This document shows, in pieces, positions 44,660 to 55,830 of a DNA stretch of 64,000 bases (the stretch's first letter is position 1; each line of letters starts with the position of its first letter). A program made the translations under genes and the position numbers. The stretch spans positions 43,299,505-43,363,504 of the forward strand of contig NC_044009.1 in assembly GCF_900496995.4 (NCBI RefSeq), in the 5' to 3' direction. The DNA is from Aquila chrysaetos chrysaetos (Eukaryota; Chordata; Aves; Accipitriformes; Accipitridae). The notes under the pieces were generated by a model. That model did no database searches. It was not told the origin of the DNA and saw only the letters and a list, made by a program, of their open reading frames with translations.

Positions 44660-47600
44660 CTAAAAGGAAGAGAAACATGCGCCGGTTAGCAGAGGACCTT
44701 GTGCCTGGCTATTTTCCTATATTTTTTTACACTATTTTGTAAGTGTACATAGCACAGAGAAAGCAATGAGTATTCCTGCGTTTCTTGGACAGAATAAAAC
44801 GTGACTGGAAGCCTTTCCTAGGTAGCGTGCCAGACCGCATTTTTCTTTTTCTAATCAGAGGTTAAGTGTGATATTAGAAACTCAGCAGGAGCTTCCCAGA
44901 AGATGCTGCCAACTCGGCTGAGAGGTGGGCTCCTGCCTCTGTGCGAAGCAGCAGCCCCCAGCCCCTGCGGAGCACGTAACTGCGGGCAGCTCACCAATGC
45001 TCCTCCCGAGCCGCAGGGGCCAGCTCCGCTGCCTGCCGGTCCACGGCTGGCGAGAGGCTGCTGACCGGTGAAGCATCAGCATCGTGGCTCTGGACCAGCA
45101 GTTGGCACCGTCACAAGTCGGTGAAGCTGTAGCTTCGCACAGAACAAAGACACCTTCGGGTAACTGCTGTCATCTACAGGAAAATGAGATTGTGGAGACA
45201 GAAGTGCTCTGTTCTGAGGTGAGCAACAGCCCTGAAGGGTTTCCTCCTCTGTCCTAGAGATCTGTGTTGGTTCATGAGCCAGACCGTCAGGCTTTATGAT
45301 GGGCTAAGTCCTTGAAATGGGGAGTCAAGAGCCCTTTATCCACTCAGGGAGGCAGTAAGAACTCAGGCCCTGTTCTGCAGGCAAGAACTTCCCCCATTTT
45401 CAGCTGAGATCACGGCTCCCAAGCACCCACAGACACAACATTTTGCCCGAATATTTCCAGCTCTCTCTGAGGGTTGCTCTCAAGAGGGGTTTTAAACTGG
45501 TCCCCTCACCAGTGGTTTCCAGCCAGCATCAGAGGTGGTGGCTCCCAAGTTTGCCAGCTCCCGCTGCCCGCTGGCACTCAGCAAGAGCCGGGGGCTCGCT
45601 CCCAAAGGCATCTCAAGTACAAGCCTTTGCTGCTGTATTTTCAAAGAAAAGCACGAGTGTAGCATATTGCTCTGCTGCCCTACTTTGAATCCTCAGTCTA
45701 AGCTTGCAATAACAACCAAATTTCAAGATGCCTAGACAGGGAAAATTTTGCTGCTGATGTCCGTAACTTAGGGAAGGAAACCTTTACAAGTAAAAATATC
45801 TGGCTTGGTGCAGCTAGTCAAGAGATCAGCAAGAAACACAGTCTTCCTGAAGGTATGCCCAGAAAAGAGGACACAACAGGGAAATAAGGGACCATGGCAA
45901 GACAGGAGGAAGTCGGTGACATTCTCTCTTGGAAAAAATAATCTCAGCTGGAAAACTACTCAATTCAAAGCATCCCTTCCTATTTTTGATTGCTGGGAAA
46001 CTATTTAAAAACCCAGACAACTTTAAAAAATGTACTATATTGTTACCAACAAACTAGACCAAGACTCCTCTAACTTTCAGAGCTAATCATTTAGGCAGCT
46101 GAGAGGACTGGGCAGGGAAGGGAAGGAGAGCTCTAAAACATGCTACCAGATCTAGGTACTTCACTTTTACAGCACCTATCAGGCAAGTCATGTGGGTGTC
46201 ACCAAGTCCTGCCAAGATTTCACCCGTATGACCCCCTGCCAAGGTAGGGAACTCTTCTCTGTGTTACAGCTGAGCATTACTCAAGGTTGTACCACAAGCC
46301 AGGAGCAGACCTGTGAAATGAACCTCAGTCCTGCATGCATCCCCGCACCCGTCCTTTCTTCCAGGGACAGCCATCCTTCTTACCAGAAGCCATGTCCGAT
46401 TCCTAAACCAAAGTGGTAACAAGCAGCAAACCTGAACAAGGTCAAGACTGGTTTCACTTGGAAAATTAAGGAGGAGTTTGCTGCGCTATGCCATGATCGC
46501 AGTTGAACCTAACAGCGAGACCTGACCCATAGCTCACCTGTTATTTATCGACTCTGAGCTTCTCTCCAACGGGCAAAAAAATCCCTGGGTGGCAAAAGGT
46601 TGGACGTACCAGCTTGAGACTTATCTGGCAGAGCAGAGATGTAAAGTGGGGCAGGGGGAAAAGGGGACAGAGTGAAGTCCAAGGGCAGCAGATACTTTCT
46701 GCCCTGGGCGGAGGGTGCTTTCGGAGTCAGCCCCAGCAGGGCTGTATGCATGGCGGAGATGTCGGAGCTGGAGATAATTAGTTTGTTCCTCTACAGTTTC
46801 TCTTTCAACTGCTGCTGGTACCGGGAGAGAGTAGGAGTGCAAATTAGTAGGACAAAAGGTGACAAACCATCACAGGTGCTCAGTGACCCACCTTTGTGTG
46901 CGGACGGCGGGGCACATGAAACAAAAAAGCTAATTGGCAAAAAACGTGTGGATAAGCCGCCGGTGGCTAGAAACAGCGCTGGCAGCTCCTCAGACAGCAG
47001 CAATGGGCTGATCCGCTCGTCAGACAAATGAGGGGCTGTCTGGTGAGAGCAGGGGGTCCCCGGGGGGGTCCCAGTGCTGCTGCTGGCTGAAGGACCTGTG
47101 GTCAGCAGGGCCCCGTGGCTGCACCCACCAGACAAGCTGTCAGCCGGGTACAGGTTGGTCTGTAAGTGCACAAAACCCAAAAGTTTTGCTGATCGCAGCT
47201 TGGCTCAGTATATACAGCTCAATATGTACTCAGTATAGTACAATGCAGAGCCTGCTGAGCACCCTACGGGGGCTGATTTCCCGACGTGCTTAGCCCTCAT
47301 ACCACAGTGAGTTTTGAAGCTCTGCTCTCGTTTATCCTCTCAGTGCAGTTTCTGGCTATGAAACTTTTTTGGTGTTTTTTTGTTTTAAACAGTGGCAGGG
47401 GTTTCTTCTGCACTGTCACAGCATGGGGAACGTGGGGCCACCATCCATGTAAGGTGTTACAGCCCTCTGAAAGATGGCTGTATGAAGATGGTATCTTCCT
47501 AATGCAGGCTTTGCATATATTTTCTGTTCTGTATTAACTCTTATATCTCCCCCATCTCCTTGGTGGTGTTTGCGAGGCTCCCTGTAATGCATCAGCAAAG

Positions 47601-50600
47601 GCGATTCAGTCGCATGTGGCTCATTTAGAAATGTCTGGGCAGCGCGCAAAGCAAATAGCCCCTTCCTGACCCAAATATGTTTCTGACTTCTGCTGCCGTC
47701 AGTCCCGTGAAGTCATTAGTTCCATGGAAGCGGCTCTGGCTCACACTTCATTGACAGGAGGGTTAGAAAAGGTCTGATGACACATTCTTTATATCTTGCG
47801 ATACCTGAGCTAAGAAAGAAACCAGGTCAATTCAACCTTCAAATTCCAGGAGGACTTCTCAGGATGGGAAGGTAAAGGCAATCATACACATTTTTACTTC
47901 TCAGCCAATTAGAGTTGATTTGTAAATCACTGGGGAACATTAAAAATGTCTACTATAAGTTGAATTACATAGGAATCACTCCTGTTATCCAGTGTCTAGA
48001 TCCTGTACATTCAGTTAATCAAAACTGGACATACAGGGGAACTGTGTATCCAACTTAAGTATAATTGAAATTTGTATATGTGCAGGAACTACTATAAAAA
48101 TTAACTGTTTTTTTCCTAAAACCTTAGCAACAATCCAAATAGGATTTTGGGCCCATCAGGCAACAGATATCTATTTTAAGAGTGTGGCAGTATCCCATGA
48201 CATTAATACAGGTGCACACACTGCTGTTGGAAAATGTCAGACTTGGGAAGCTCCGGGTAAGGAGGGGACTAAAGTGGCTCCTGAATTTGTAACAAGCCCC
48301 AGCCCTTTCCCAAATGTGGCTTTTGATACAGCGACTCTCAAACACGCCGGCCAGTTCAACTGAGATGGCAATGAATTGCTGCATTTTCTGGGAGACATCT
48401 GACTGGGGCGGCTGTGCTCTGCATTTTCCCTCTCTTTCACTTTTCCCAGGCATGGGAAGCCACGATGCCTCTGACGCGCTGTAAAAGGGTCAAGTGCTAG
48501 ACATCTCAACCATTTGAGAAAGCAGCCTCGCGCTTCACCCCTTGTATTTACATTGTGCCGCTGTGCATTAATTCAGGGAGGATCACATTGTGCTACGTGA
48601 ATGTTAACCTCTGGAGCCTGGGAGCAGTAGCTGTATCTGCTCTTAATTTCCTCAAGAAAGGCATCACCAACTTATTGAAGAGCAAATCATTTAAAAGAGT
48701 CCTCATTAAAAAAAAACCCCCCAAAACCAGAAGCTAACATGCTAAGAGATCTGTAACCTGCTCTTTTTACATGATATTTCCACAGTAGGACACAATACCA
48801 GCTGAGCCTCTCCTGCATGTGATCAGCTGGGAGCTCGTGTCGCACTGTCACGCTTTATCCCATGCAGACAGAAATAGGTGTGAGTATCTTTCCACGAACT
48901 AAGCCAGCAAGTTCCCGTGTGGGGCAGCCAAGAGCTATTTTGGAGCCGACCATCACGTATTTGTCTGGCCCCAGCACTGCCGATATACCCTTAGAAAGAT
49001 GTGGGAAGCGGTCCCAAAGGGCAGATGCGACAGTCGTGTTACATGGACTGGTAGCAGACGGCAGCAGTGCGTATATAGTACATGACACAACGCCAGCACC
49101 CTCCAGGAGAGCTGCCAGGCTGCCTGGGGAGCCAAAGGGAAATGCAAGGGGGTTCAAAGCCTCCTTCCAGGCTGCAGGGAGATACTTCCCTTCGTTTGGG
49201 ATTCCTGGTATGAGATGCCTAAGCCAGGATCAATTTACCCAACATCCCAGCGGCTGCAGCCCTGCCCTGAGACATGGTGGCGAGAACTAGTATGCTCCCA
49301 TTGTCCGATCTGAAAGCGAGGTTTAAAGCTGGGTCTCCCTTCTCCCCAAGGGACAATCTCTTGGGGTCAAGCTCTCCTGGTGAGGCTCTTCTACTTAGTG
49401 TAAATAATTACTTACTAGTCCAGCAAGAGAAGAAAAAAGACAAACTGACTTGCTCGTTTGGTGATTGGGGCACTTGCGGGGGAAGCAGGGGAGCAGGCTT
49501 CAAACTCCTGCTCTAATGAATATTGAATTATTTATATGCTGCTGAAGAGCTTCAACAGGAGAGGCTGGATGGTAAGATATTCACCTCCACACCCCCGAAC
49601 CCTGCCCTCCCCTTTTGAAGGGTTAGACGTGTACCAGTGTGATGCATGGGGAGGGTCCGCAGGGGAGATGCAGCGGACGGGGTCCCACAGGGAGGGGTTC
49701 ATGCATTTTGGGGTGCCCCGTGGGTCACTGCAGCCGGACTTGAAGCCTGGTGCATGCTAAGCAGCAGCGATGTAGGATACCCAAGTAACAAGGGGGTTTA
49801 GGGCTATGGGATACAGTAACGACATGGTGAGTGGAATTTGGCCTCAAAATCAGCTCTAATGTGCAGGGAATACTTGAAGGTTCATTCCCTGCTATCCCCG
49901 TTAGTTAGCCCTAAGCCTGGCTCCAAGCGCATCCCTGAAAACGCTGCAGCCCCCGAGGTCGGGGTTTGTGAATGTCCCACATGGTAGACTCAGGTCACTA
50001 GGGGAATTTCGCCCTTGGGAGCTTGGACGTTGCTGCAAGTGGGAAGAAGGCTCCTAAACCACTGAATGACTTTGGAGAAAGAAAAACTACATTCCTAATT
50101 CACTTTTTAGAATCAGACATCAACTTTTGATTGAAATTATACCCAGTTCTCTGTGCTTCTTGGGCTCTAGCATTATAGACCAGTCTAAGCCTTTTTGAAC
50201 CTGTCTATTGAATATTTGGGTGCATGCAAGCTCTGCTAAACCTGACCTTCCCCTGCACTGTCCTCCCAGGTGCTTTCCTTTTCAGAAGCTCACTCTCCCT
50301 GAAATGCAAGGGCAGATCTGCGTCCCGCAGCCAGCCGTCTCCGTGGCAGGTTACCTGCCTGCCTTCCACAGCCTGGTGCAAACTCCCCGCAGCAGCTCCG
50401 ACGTGTCGTGCGTGACTGACACACGACCGGCTCCAAGGGGGATCTTGCCCACAGAAGCGAACAACCCTGCCCTCTCAAAACGACCCCAAGGCTTTCTGCC
50501 TTTCTGCCTTGTGTGACTTGAGGAGTTTTTTAGCTGTGAACGGCCCTGCTGCTCCCAGGCACCAATTGAGAGGGGAAAGGACCCTGCAGAGGGATGTCAC

Positions 50601-53600
50601 GCAGGCAAAGCCCAGGCTGGTTTTTTTCTCAGGATCTGTAACTAATGCTGCTAAATGCAGGGTCAGAAAGAATCTCAGCCAAGACGTTAAAGACTCCCTC
50701 CTGCAAAGCCTGCCGCTAATCCTCACGCGGATGCCCGTGACACATTACATTTTCCCTTCCCCCTGAGACAGCAGGACCCTCCACAGACCGGGTGAGCCCT
50801 GCGTGGGAGCAGCACGGCCCCCCGGGACACGCCACATCCCGCTGCCCAGCCATCACCGCTCGGTGTCACCTCCCGGGCAGGGGGTCCATGGCTCTGGGGT
50901 GCACGGGGAGGTGTGGAGTGGCAGGGTTTGCCCCCGACACCGGTGCGCAGCTTGCAGTTGCCGTGCTGGAGCAGGGATGTGCTGGGACGGCAGGTCAACC
51001 TCTGCCCTCCGTGGTCTGCGCGAGGGCCTGACTCTGACTGCAAAATCACTCTCTGGCATCGGCAAATGTCAACTTTACCTGAATGAAACTGAATTCCCTC
51101 CAGTTGAGAGAGTTTGCGATGGATGGAAGTGAAGTGATGGCAAGTAACGACAGCAAGCCCAGGGCAATTATTCCAACAGAGATATAAATCTCCATCCTCC
51201 AGACTTCCTCCTCTACCCAGATATTCATCTTCTTCTCCACAGCCTGGCATGACAATGAAGGTTTGTTAAAACGGAGCGCTTAGGAATAGAGGAACTGAAT
51301 TTTATCTGTATTTGTTCTGGTTTTGGAAGCAGGTTTCCTGGATGAACACTGGGTCCTATTCACACCTTCAGCACTATTTGCCTATGTGGGAGGTGTGGAA
51401 ATGCTCTTTTATCCCACTGCCATTTGGCCAAAGCCAGACCTGATTTGAAGACTGCTGGGAAGAACTGCTGAATGCTCCCAGCTCCCACAGCCCGTAACCA
51501 CAGCAGCAAGCCCCAAAGTCACATTTGGAAAGATAATTAGAACGAGAAGTCAGTTTAAAGCCATGAAAACAAATACAGATGCTTGAATATGCAGTAGTCT
51601 CCTAATAACCTTTGTTTTAAGTGCATTTAGGGGGGAAATTGTTCATGCTAATGGAAGGGAAGATGGGTTTTATGCTGCACAGCAAAGAGGAACATTTAGA
51701 ACTGTCCTCTTTAGCCCATTAAATGGGTTTAATTTACTAAACAAAGATGTTGCTAGAAAACAGGAGGTAGAGGGGAAATGAACACAGGATGCTTGCCTGA
51801 GATTAATGTGCGACTGTGGCAATCGAGAAGGACCTGCTCAAGACTGGAGCTGAGAGGCTGGGGATATTGTCTGATGGTTGCTTTGAAAAGGCGCTGCTGC
51901 CGAAACCAGCCATCCTGCTCCCCTCTGCGCCCGCGGCCCCTTCCCTCCTCCCTGTTGGGACAAGCGTTTGGAAACACTCGGGCGAATATCCCAGCGCAGA
52001 AAGCAGACTGGTTGCGGGGCGATTCCTTGATCGGGTTCCCCACTCAACTGCACAAAGTTTTGCCATCCCAGGAGGGAGCGGGGTGGAGCAGCGAGAAGCC
52101 AGGGGCCGGAGAAGGGCAGAATCACGTTTTCCCATGGCACTGACGAATTACAGAGCTGGCTGAATTGCCTGAAGGTAGCAATCTCACACTGGATAAACAC
52201 TGCCGAGGGTCTCTAAGGCAATAAAGTCCTTTTCCATTTCCTCGTCCTCTTAGACTATGACCAGTTCTTCACCATCATTTTGTTAAAACACCTGGAGGCA
52301 CATTGTGTTGAGGATACACCTTCTACAAAACACCCCCGCCAAGTTATGACTTGGTTACTCCAGCAGGCACCTACTGTGAACGTCAGTGTGAGCAAACAGG
52401 GATCTCCCAAAACCTAGGGAGAAAAGTTGAGGGGAACTCCGCTCCCTCCACCACTGGATTTCTCCCCTCCTAGCATTTTTCTTGCCTCTGCCCTAGTCTC
52501 AGACCTGGCAGGTGCCAGGCAAGGCTGGTTTCAAAGGCTTGTCTGTGCTTCTGGGGAGCAATGGCACAGGGGAGTTTGATCCTAGCCCTGGCAGTAAATG
52601 CACGGGCAACACCCTGCATTTACTGGTCCTCGGTGCGGAAGGGTGCGTGCCTGGTATGTGGAGCACAGTTGCCCCGTGGAGGAAGTGCCCGTATGGATAA
52701 CAGCTTATTCCCACTGTCCCGCACGTGCTTTGGAAAATGAATGCAAAAGCCAAGATATGAAGCCCGCTACCCAACATCTGGATGTGTGTAGAAGATTACT
52801 ACAGGTGCTGACCTGAGGAGTACCCGCATTACCTGCTTGACGGCCGTCTCGATTAACTGGTAGCGGTGGGAGCGGCGCATGGGCAGGCAGAGGCTGTACA
52901 TGGCATGCAAAGCCGCACAGAAGAAGCTGAGGAGACCAATCTGCTTTCGGTGCTGGAGCCACTGGTCGAGCCAATCTGGAAAACGCCTGTATTTGGTGCT
53001 ATAGTAGAGCTGCGAGCAGGCTGCCAGCACCCCGGGCAGGTAGACGAGAGACAGCATGACGTAGGCCACACAAGGCAGCGTCGTGTTGACCACCTCGATG
53101 GGGATCTTGTACAACTTGTTCTTCTGCTCCCTGATGTAAGGGTGGATGACCTGCCGGATCAGGTTGTAAGTGAAGAAGCAAAGAAAGAGCCCCAGAGCCA
53201 AAAAGATGGGGATTTTCCAGGCTGGCAAGAGGCGCAGGGGAATGTTCTCAATCTCACGGGCTGATGACATGCAGCCCATGTCCACAGGGGTGAATCCCAT
53301 GACTTGAGCAATTTCTGCTACGGTGCGCTTGGCTTCTTGGTTATTTGAGCAAATCAGAACCTGCAACGAACAGAAAGATACACGTAGGGCAAAGAGAGAT
53401 CAGGCTGCTGGGAACGAGTGCGTAGGGAGGGATGCTGTGGTAAAGGGAGCCTACGTTATTCCACTGAACATCATGCTTCCTGGCAGGCTTTCTGATGGGG
53501 ATTTACCATGGCTGCCAAAGACCTCTCTCCTGGACAAGCTTCCTTTCATGTGTGCACCACCAGTTTGTTTTACTGGCTGTATTTAGATAAACAGACAATT

Positions 53601-54299
53601 AAATAATACTTTTCATTTAGGCAGAGGCTCCAAAGACTACAAAGTGTGAAGTAAGTGAGGGTACTTCATTTCCGAGCAAAGAAATGCAGAAGCTATGGGG
53701 TGGCCATGGCCAGCACTCAGACCCCTTCTCCTGGAGCCTAAGGCCATTTGCTGATGCTGCCAGACCTCAGCTGCTGAAACAGTTGGGATTTGGCCCTTGT
53801 CAGAAGAAAACAATACCTGCTTATTTCCATCCCTGGCACCTGACTGCAGCGTCCACGCAGAAACCACATTAAAACCCTTGACCACAGTGCAGGCTGGGAA
53901 GAGGGAAGCCAAGTACTCGGCGTTGGATTCTTTGTGATGGTTGATCTCGGTGTTGTTACTAACATCCACCAGGATCTTGCCCACCAGCACATCAGCCAGG
54001 TCACAGAGGGTGGAGTAATGTTCCCTGAAAACCGCCACGAAGATGACATCTGTCTTCTTCACTGCCTCAGCCTGGAAGGTGACTTCTGCTGCGGAAGGGA
54101 AGAGGCCGGCTTTTCGCTTCGGGTTGCGGCTGCCGACCACCACCTTGAACCCGGAGCACACCAGGCGGATGGCCAACGACCGCGCGAAGTCCCCGCTCCC
54201 CAGCACCCCGATGGTGCGGCTGGCCGCAGGCGTGATGCTGGGGTCACCCTCCATGCTCCGATGGCCCAGGAGGGGTTTGGCCATGTCTCCTCCGGACAT
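44369..54299 (-). CDS. STEAP3: STEAP3 metalloreductase (four coding exons)
   Basis: Exons 53817-54299, 52833-53360, 51079-51243 and 44369-44659, all joined in phase 0, give 488 residues, the human length. STEAP3 reduces transferrin-derived Fe3+ to Fe2+ in endosomes, passing electrons from NADPH through flavin and heme. The N-terminal half is an F420H2:NADP-oxidoreductase-like Rossmann domain with GSGDFA (34-39) and VVVGSRNP (53-60). The C-terminal half is the six-helix ferric-reductase domain. The axial heme histidines fall at His313 (ALHAMYSLC) and His406 ([10 protein letters not shown]), equivalent to human His316 and His409. The endosomal sorting motif YRRF starts at Tyr285 (human Tyr288). 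[12 protein letters not shown] and [16 protein letters not shown] are also conserved. The ATG is one base into its exon, so the 5'UTR lies in upstream exons. No frame break is seen. Confidence 0.97.
44660..51078 (-). other. STEAP3: STEAP3 intron 3
   Basis: A 6419-base phase-0 intron with GTAAAG donor and TTTTAG acceptor. No further exon, transposon body or RNA gene is recognised. Short GC-rich patches lie near 44890-45070 and 47040-47150. Confidence 0.8.
51079..51243 (-). CDS. STEAP3: STEAP3 coding exon 3
   Basis: 55 codons (residues 338-392), beginning [20 protein letters not shown] and ending in [10 protein letters not shown]. The acceptor is ATGCCAG and the donor GTAAAG. The stretch between the heme helices, [16 protein letters not shown], is nearly identical to human. 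Confidence 0.96.
51244..52832 (-). other. STEAP3: STEAP3 intron 2
   Basis: A 1589-base phase-0 intron, GTAATG donor and CAG acceptor. Open frames of 90-120 codons around 51780-52200 on both strands show no recognisable domain. Confidence 0.8.
52833..53360 (-). CDS. STEAP3: STEAP3 coding exon 2
   Basis: 176 codons (residues 162-337), from [20 protein letters not shown] to ETAVKQ. It covers the end of the oxidoreductase domain, the first membrane helices, the [10 protein letters not shown] segment, the sorting motif YRRF (285-288) and heme ligand His313. The acceptor is GTTGCAG and the donor GTAATG. Confidence 0.97.
53361..53816 (-). other. STEAP3: STEAP3 intron 1 (between coding exons)
   Basis: A 456-base phase-0 intron with a GTATTG donor and TTGCAG acceptor. 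Nothing else is recognised. Confidence 0.85.
53817..54299 (-). CDS. STEAP3: STEAP3 coding exon 1
   Basis: 161 codons from ATG at 54297-54299. It encodes the NADPH/flavin-binding Rossmann domain: [58 protein letters not shown] and [12 protein letters not shown]. The acceptor CTGCCAG ends at 54301, leaving one base before the ATG. The open frame continues upstream only through intron sequence. Confidence 0.97.
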
Positions 54300-55194
54300 T
54301 CTGGCAGGAAAAACAAGGGGAAATGCAAGTTCATTGTGAAGCTCTCGCAGAGACCCAGACCGCATCAGCGGTTGTGGGGAAAAACGCCACTTAGGCCACT
54401 TGAACAGACGCGCATGTGGTTTTGGTCCCAGTAGCCCAGGACCCATCTGCCAAACCCACCAGCAAGTGTGCAGTTATGTACAAGCACCATTGGAGGGGGA
54501 CAAAACGCCACGCTGGGTTGGAAGGCAAAGAGTCTTAGGAAGGTTTCCGCGGTTTGTGAGATCCAACACCTCCTGGATGCACTCATCCATCCTTTGCTGT
54601 TCTTCATGCTGACATCTCACACTGCAAAGCCAGGGCAATGCTAACAGCGACCAGGACCAGCAACTCTCAGACCCCCATGGAGCTACCAGGCATCTTCTGA
54701 AAAGTCCATGGGGATCCCTGAGCCTACATCTGGAAAAGCCAGAGGGGTGCTTCTGATTTGCAGGAGCACAATCAAGGCAAGGAGTTTAAGATTAAATGAA
54801 AGTGTCCTAAAAGTGGTAAACGAAGACAGTTGCAGCCTTTGCCTGTTCCAATATTTGGGTCTGGCAAGCACTGTTTGCTTCAGCTCTTCAATGAGTAATG
54901 AGAACTTACTCGTGACATTTAAAAAATATATTAAAACATGATGGGATTTGCTCATGAAAGATCTTGATGAGCTTTACAAACCTTAATGAATTTTGCCCTG
55001 TAACACTCTGCTCTCCGTAACAGATTAGATATTGAGGCCACGGAGAGGTTTTAAGCAGATCAATAAATTCACAGGCAGCACACCAGTCGGCCCTGGAGGT
55101 CAGAAGAAACTCAGGCAGGGAACTGCCAGGCTGCTCACGGGCTCTGCCACTGGCGGCTCAAATCTGCCTCCCGACTTAAGGAATGGCAAATTTA

Positions 55195-55223
55195 CCCTTA
55201 AGGAATGGCAGATTCCTTAAGGG
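55195..55223. repeat. Perfect palindrome, 12-bp arms, 5-nt loop
   Basis: CCCTTAAGGAAT at 55195-55206 is inverted perfectly at 55212-55223, around GGCAG. A second inverted pair, AAATCTGCC at 55160-55168 and GGCAGATTT at 55222-55230, encloses it. A direct copy of TTAAGGAATGGCA lies just before, near 55176-55188. Confidence 0.9.
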
Positions 55224-55629
55224 CAGATTTTTAAAGGGCCCAGGAGGTGGTGCAGGGAATTTATACACCAGGACATCTGGCTTTCGTATTGGGCACACTG
55301 GTGAGATTATAATAAAGACCATAATTAACAAACTCATGATGTACTGGGGACGGAGACAACTTGTTTTTGGCAAAGTATGTTTGGCAAAGTACAGTCTTGC
55401 CTTATAGCTAGTCAAGTTCTTTCAAAGTGAAGGTGACCAGTCTGATGGGGTGACCTGGTCCCTGGTGCAGGCTGTGTTTTTCATCGGCTTTTGGAAATGT
55501 CCTTCACCCAAGGCTTTTCTGGGATTGGCGCAGTAGTGGTGCAAAGGGGAAGAGCACTTCTGCATGAATAGTTACCAATGGGAAACAAAGGGTAAGAAGA
55601 AAGAAATAGTTTTCATAATGGGAATAGGT

Positions 55630-55830
55630 TATCAAGGAATTTCCCCGAGGATCTCTGTTGTTCAACGTGCTCATAAGTGGTCTGGGAAAGGGAGTGAATA
55701 TTGAGAAGATGGAGCTTGTGCATGATGATCATTTAGGACAGTCACTCTGTATTGTGAAGAATCTGCAGAAGGATCTCCTCATTCAAAGTGCCTCAGCACC
55801 GAAATTCACTAATGACACATGGCAAGAGCT
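55630..55830 (+). mobile_element. Degraded CR1-like LINE reverse-transcriptase fragment
   Basis: In one plus-strand frame FPRGSLLFNVLISGLGKGVN resembles the CR1 RT block around VPQGSVLGPxLFNxFIND. Shortly after, LVHDDHLGQ stands where FADDTKLG is expected, so the catalytic motif is decayed. Further on, NDTWQELPMGIN fits the downstream part. Both ends of the element are missing. The family is named from memory of the motif and could be another non-LTR clade. Confidence 0.5.

Noticed and set aside
52866-53264. Plus-strand ORF of 132 codons
   Set aside because: Antisense of STEAP3 coding exon 2.
53934-54434. Plus-strand ORF of 166 codons
   Set aside because: Antisense of STEAP3 coding exon 1 and its acceptor.
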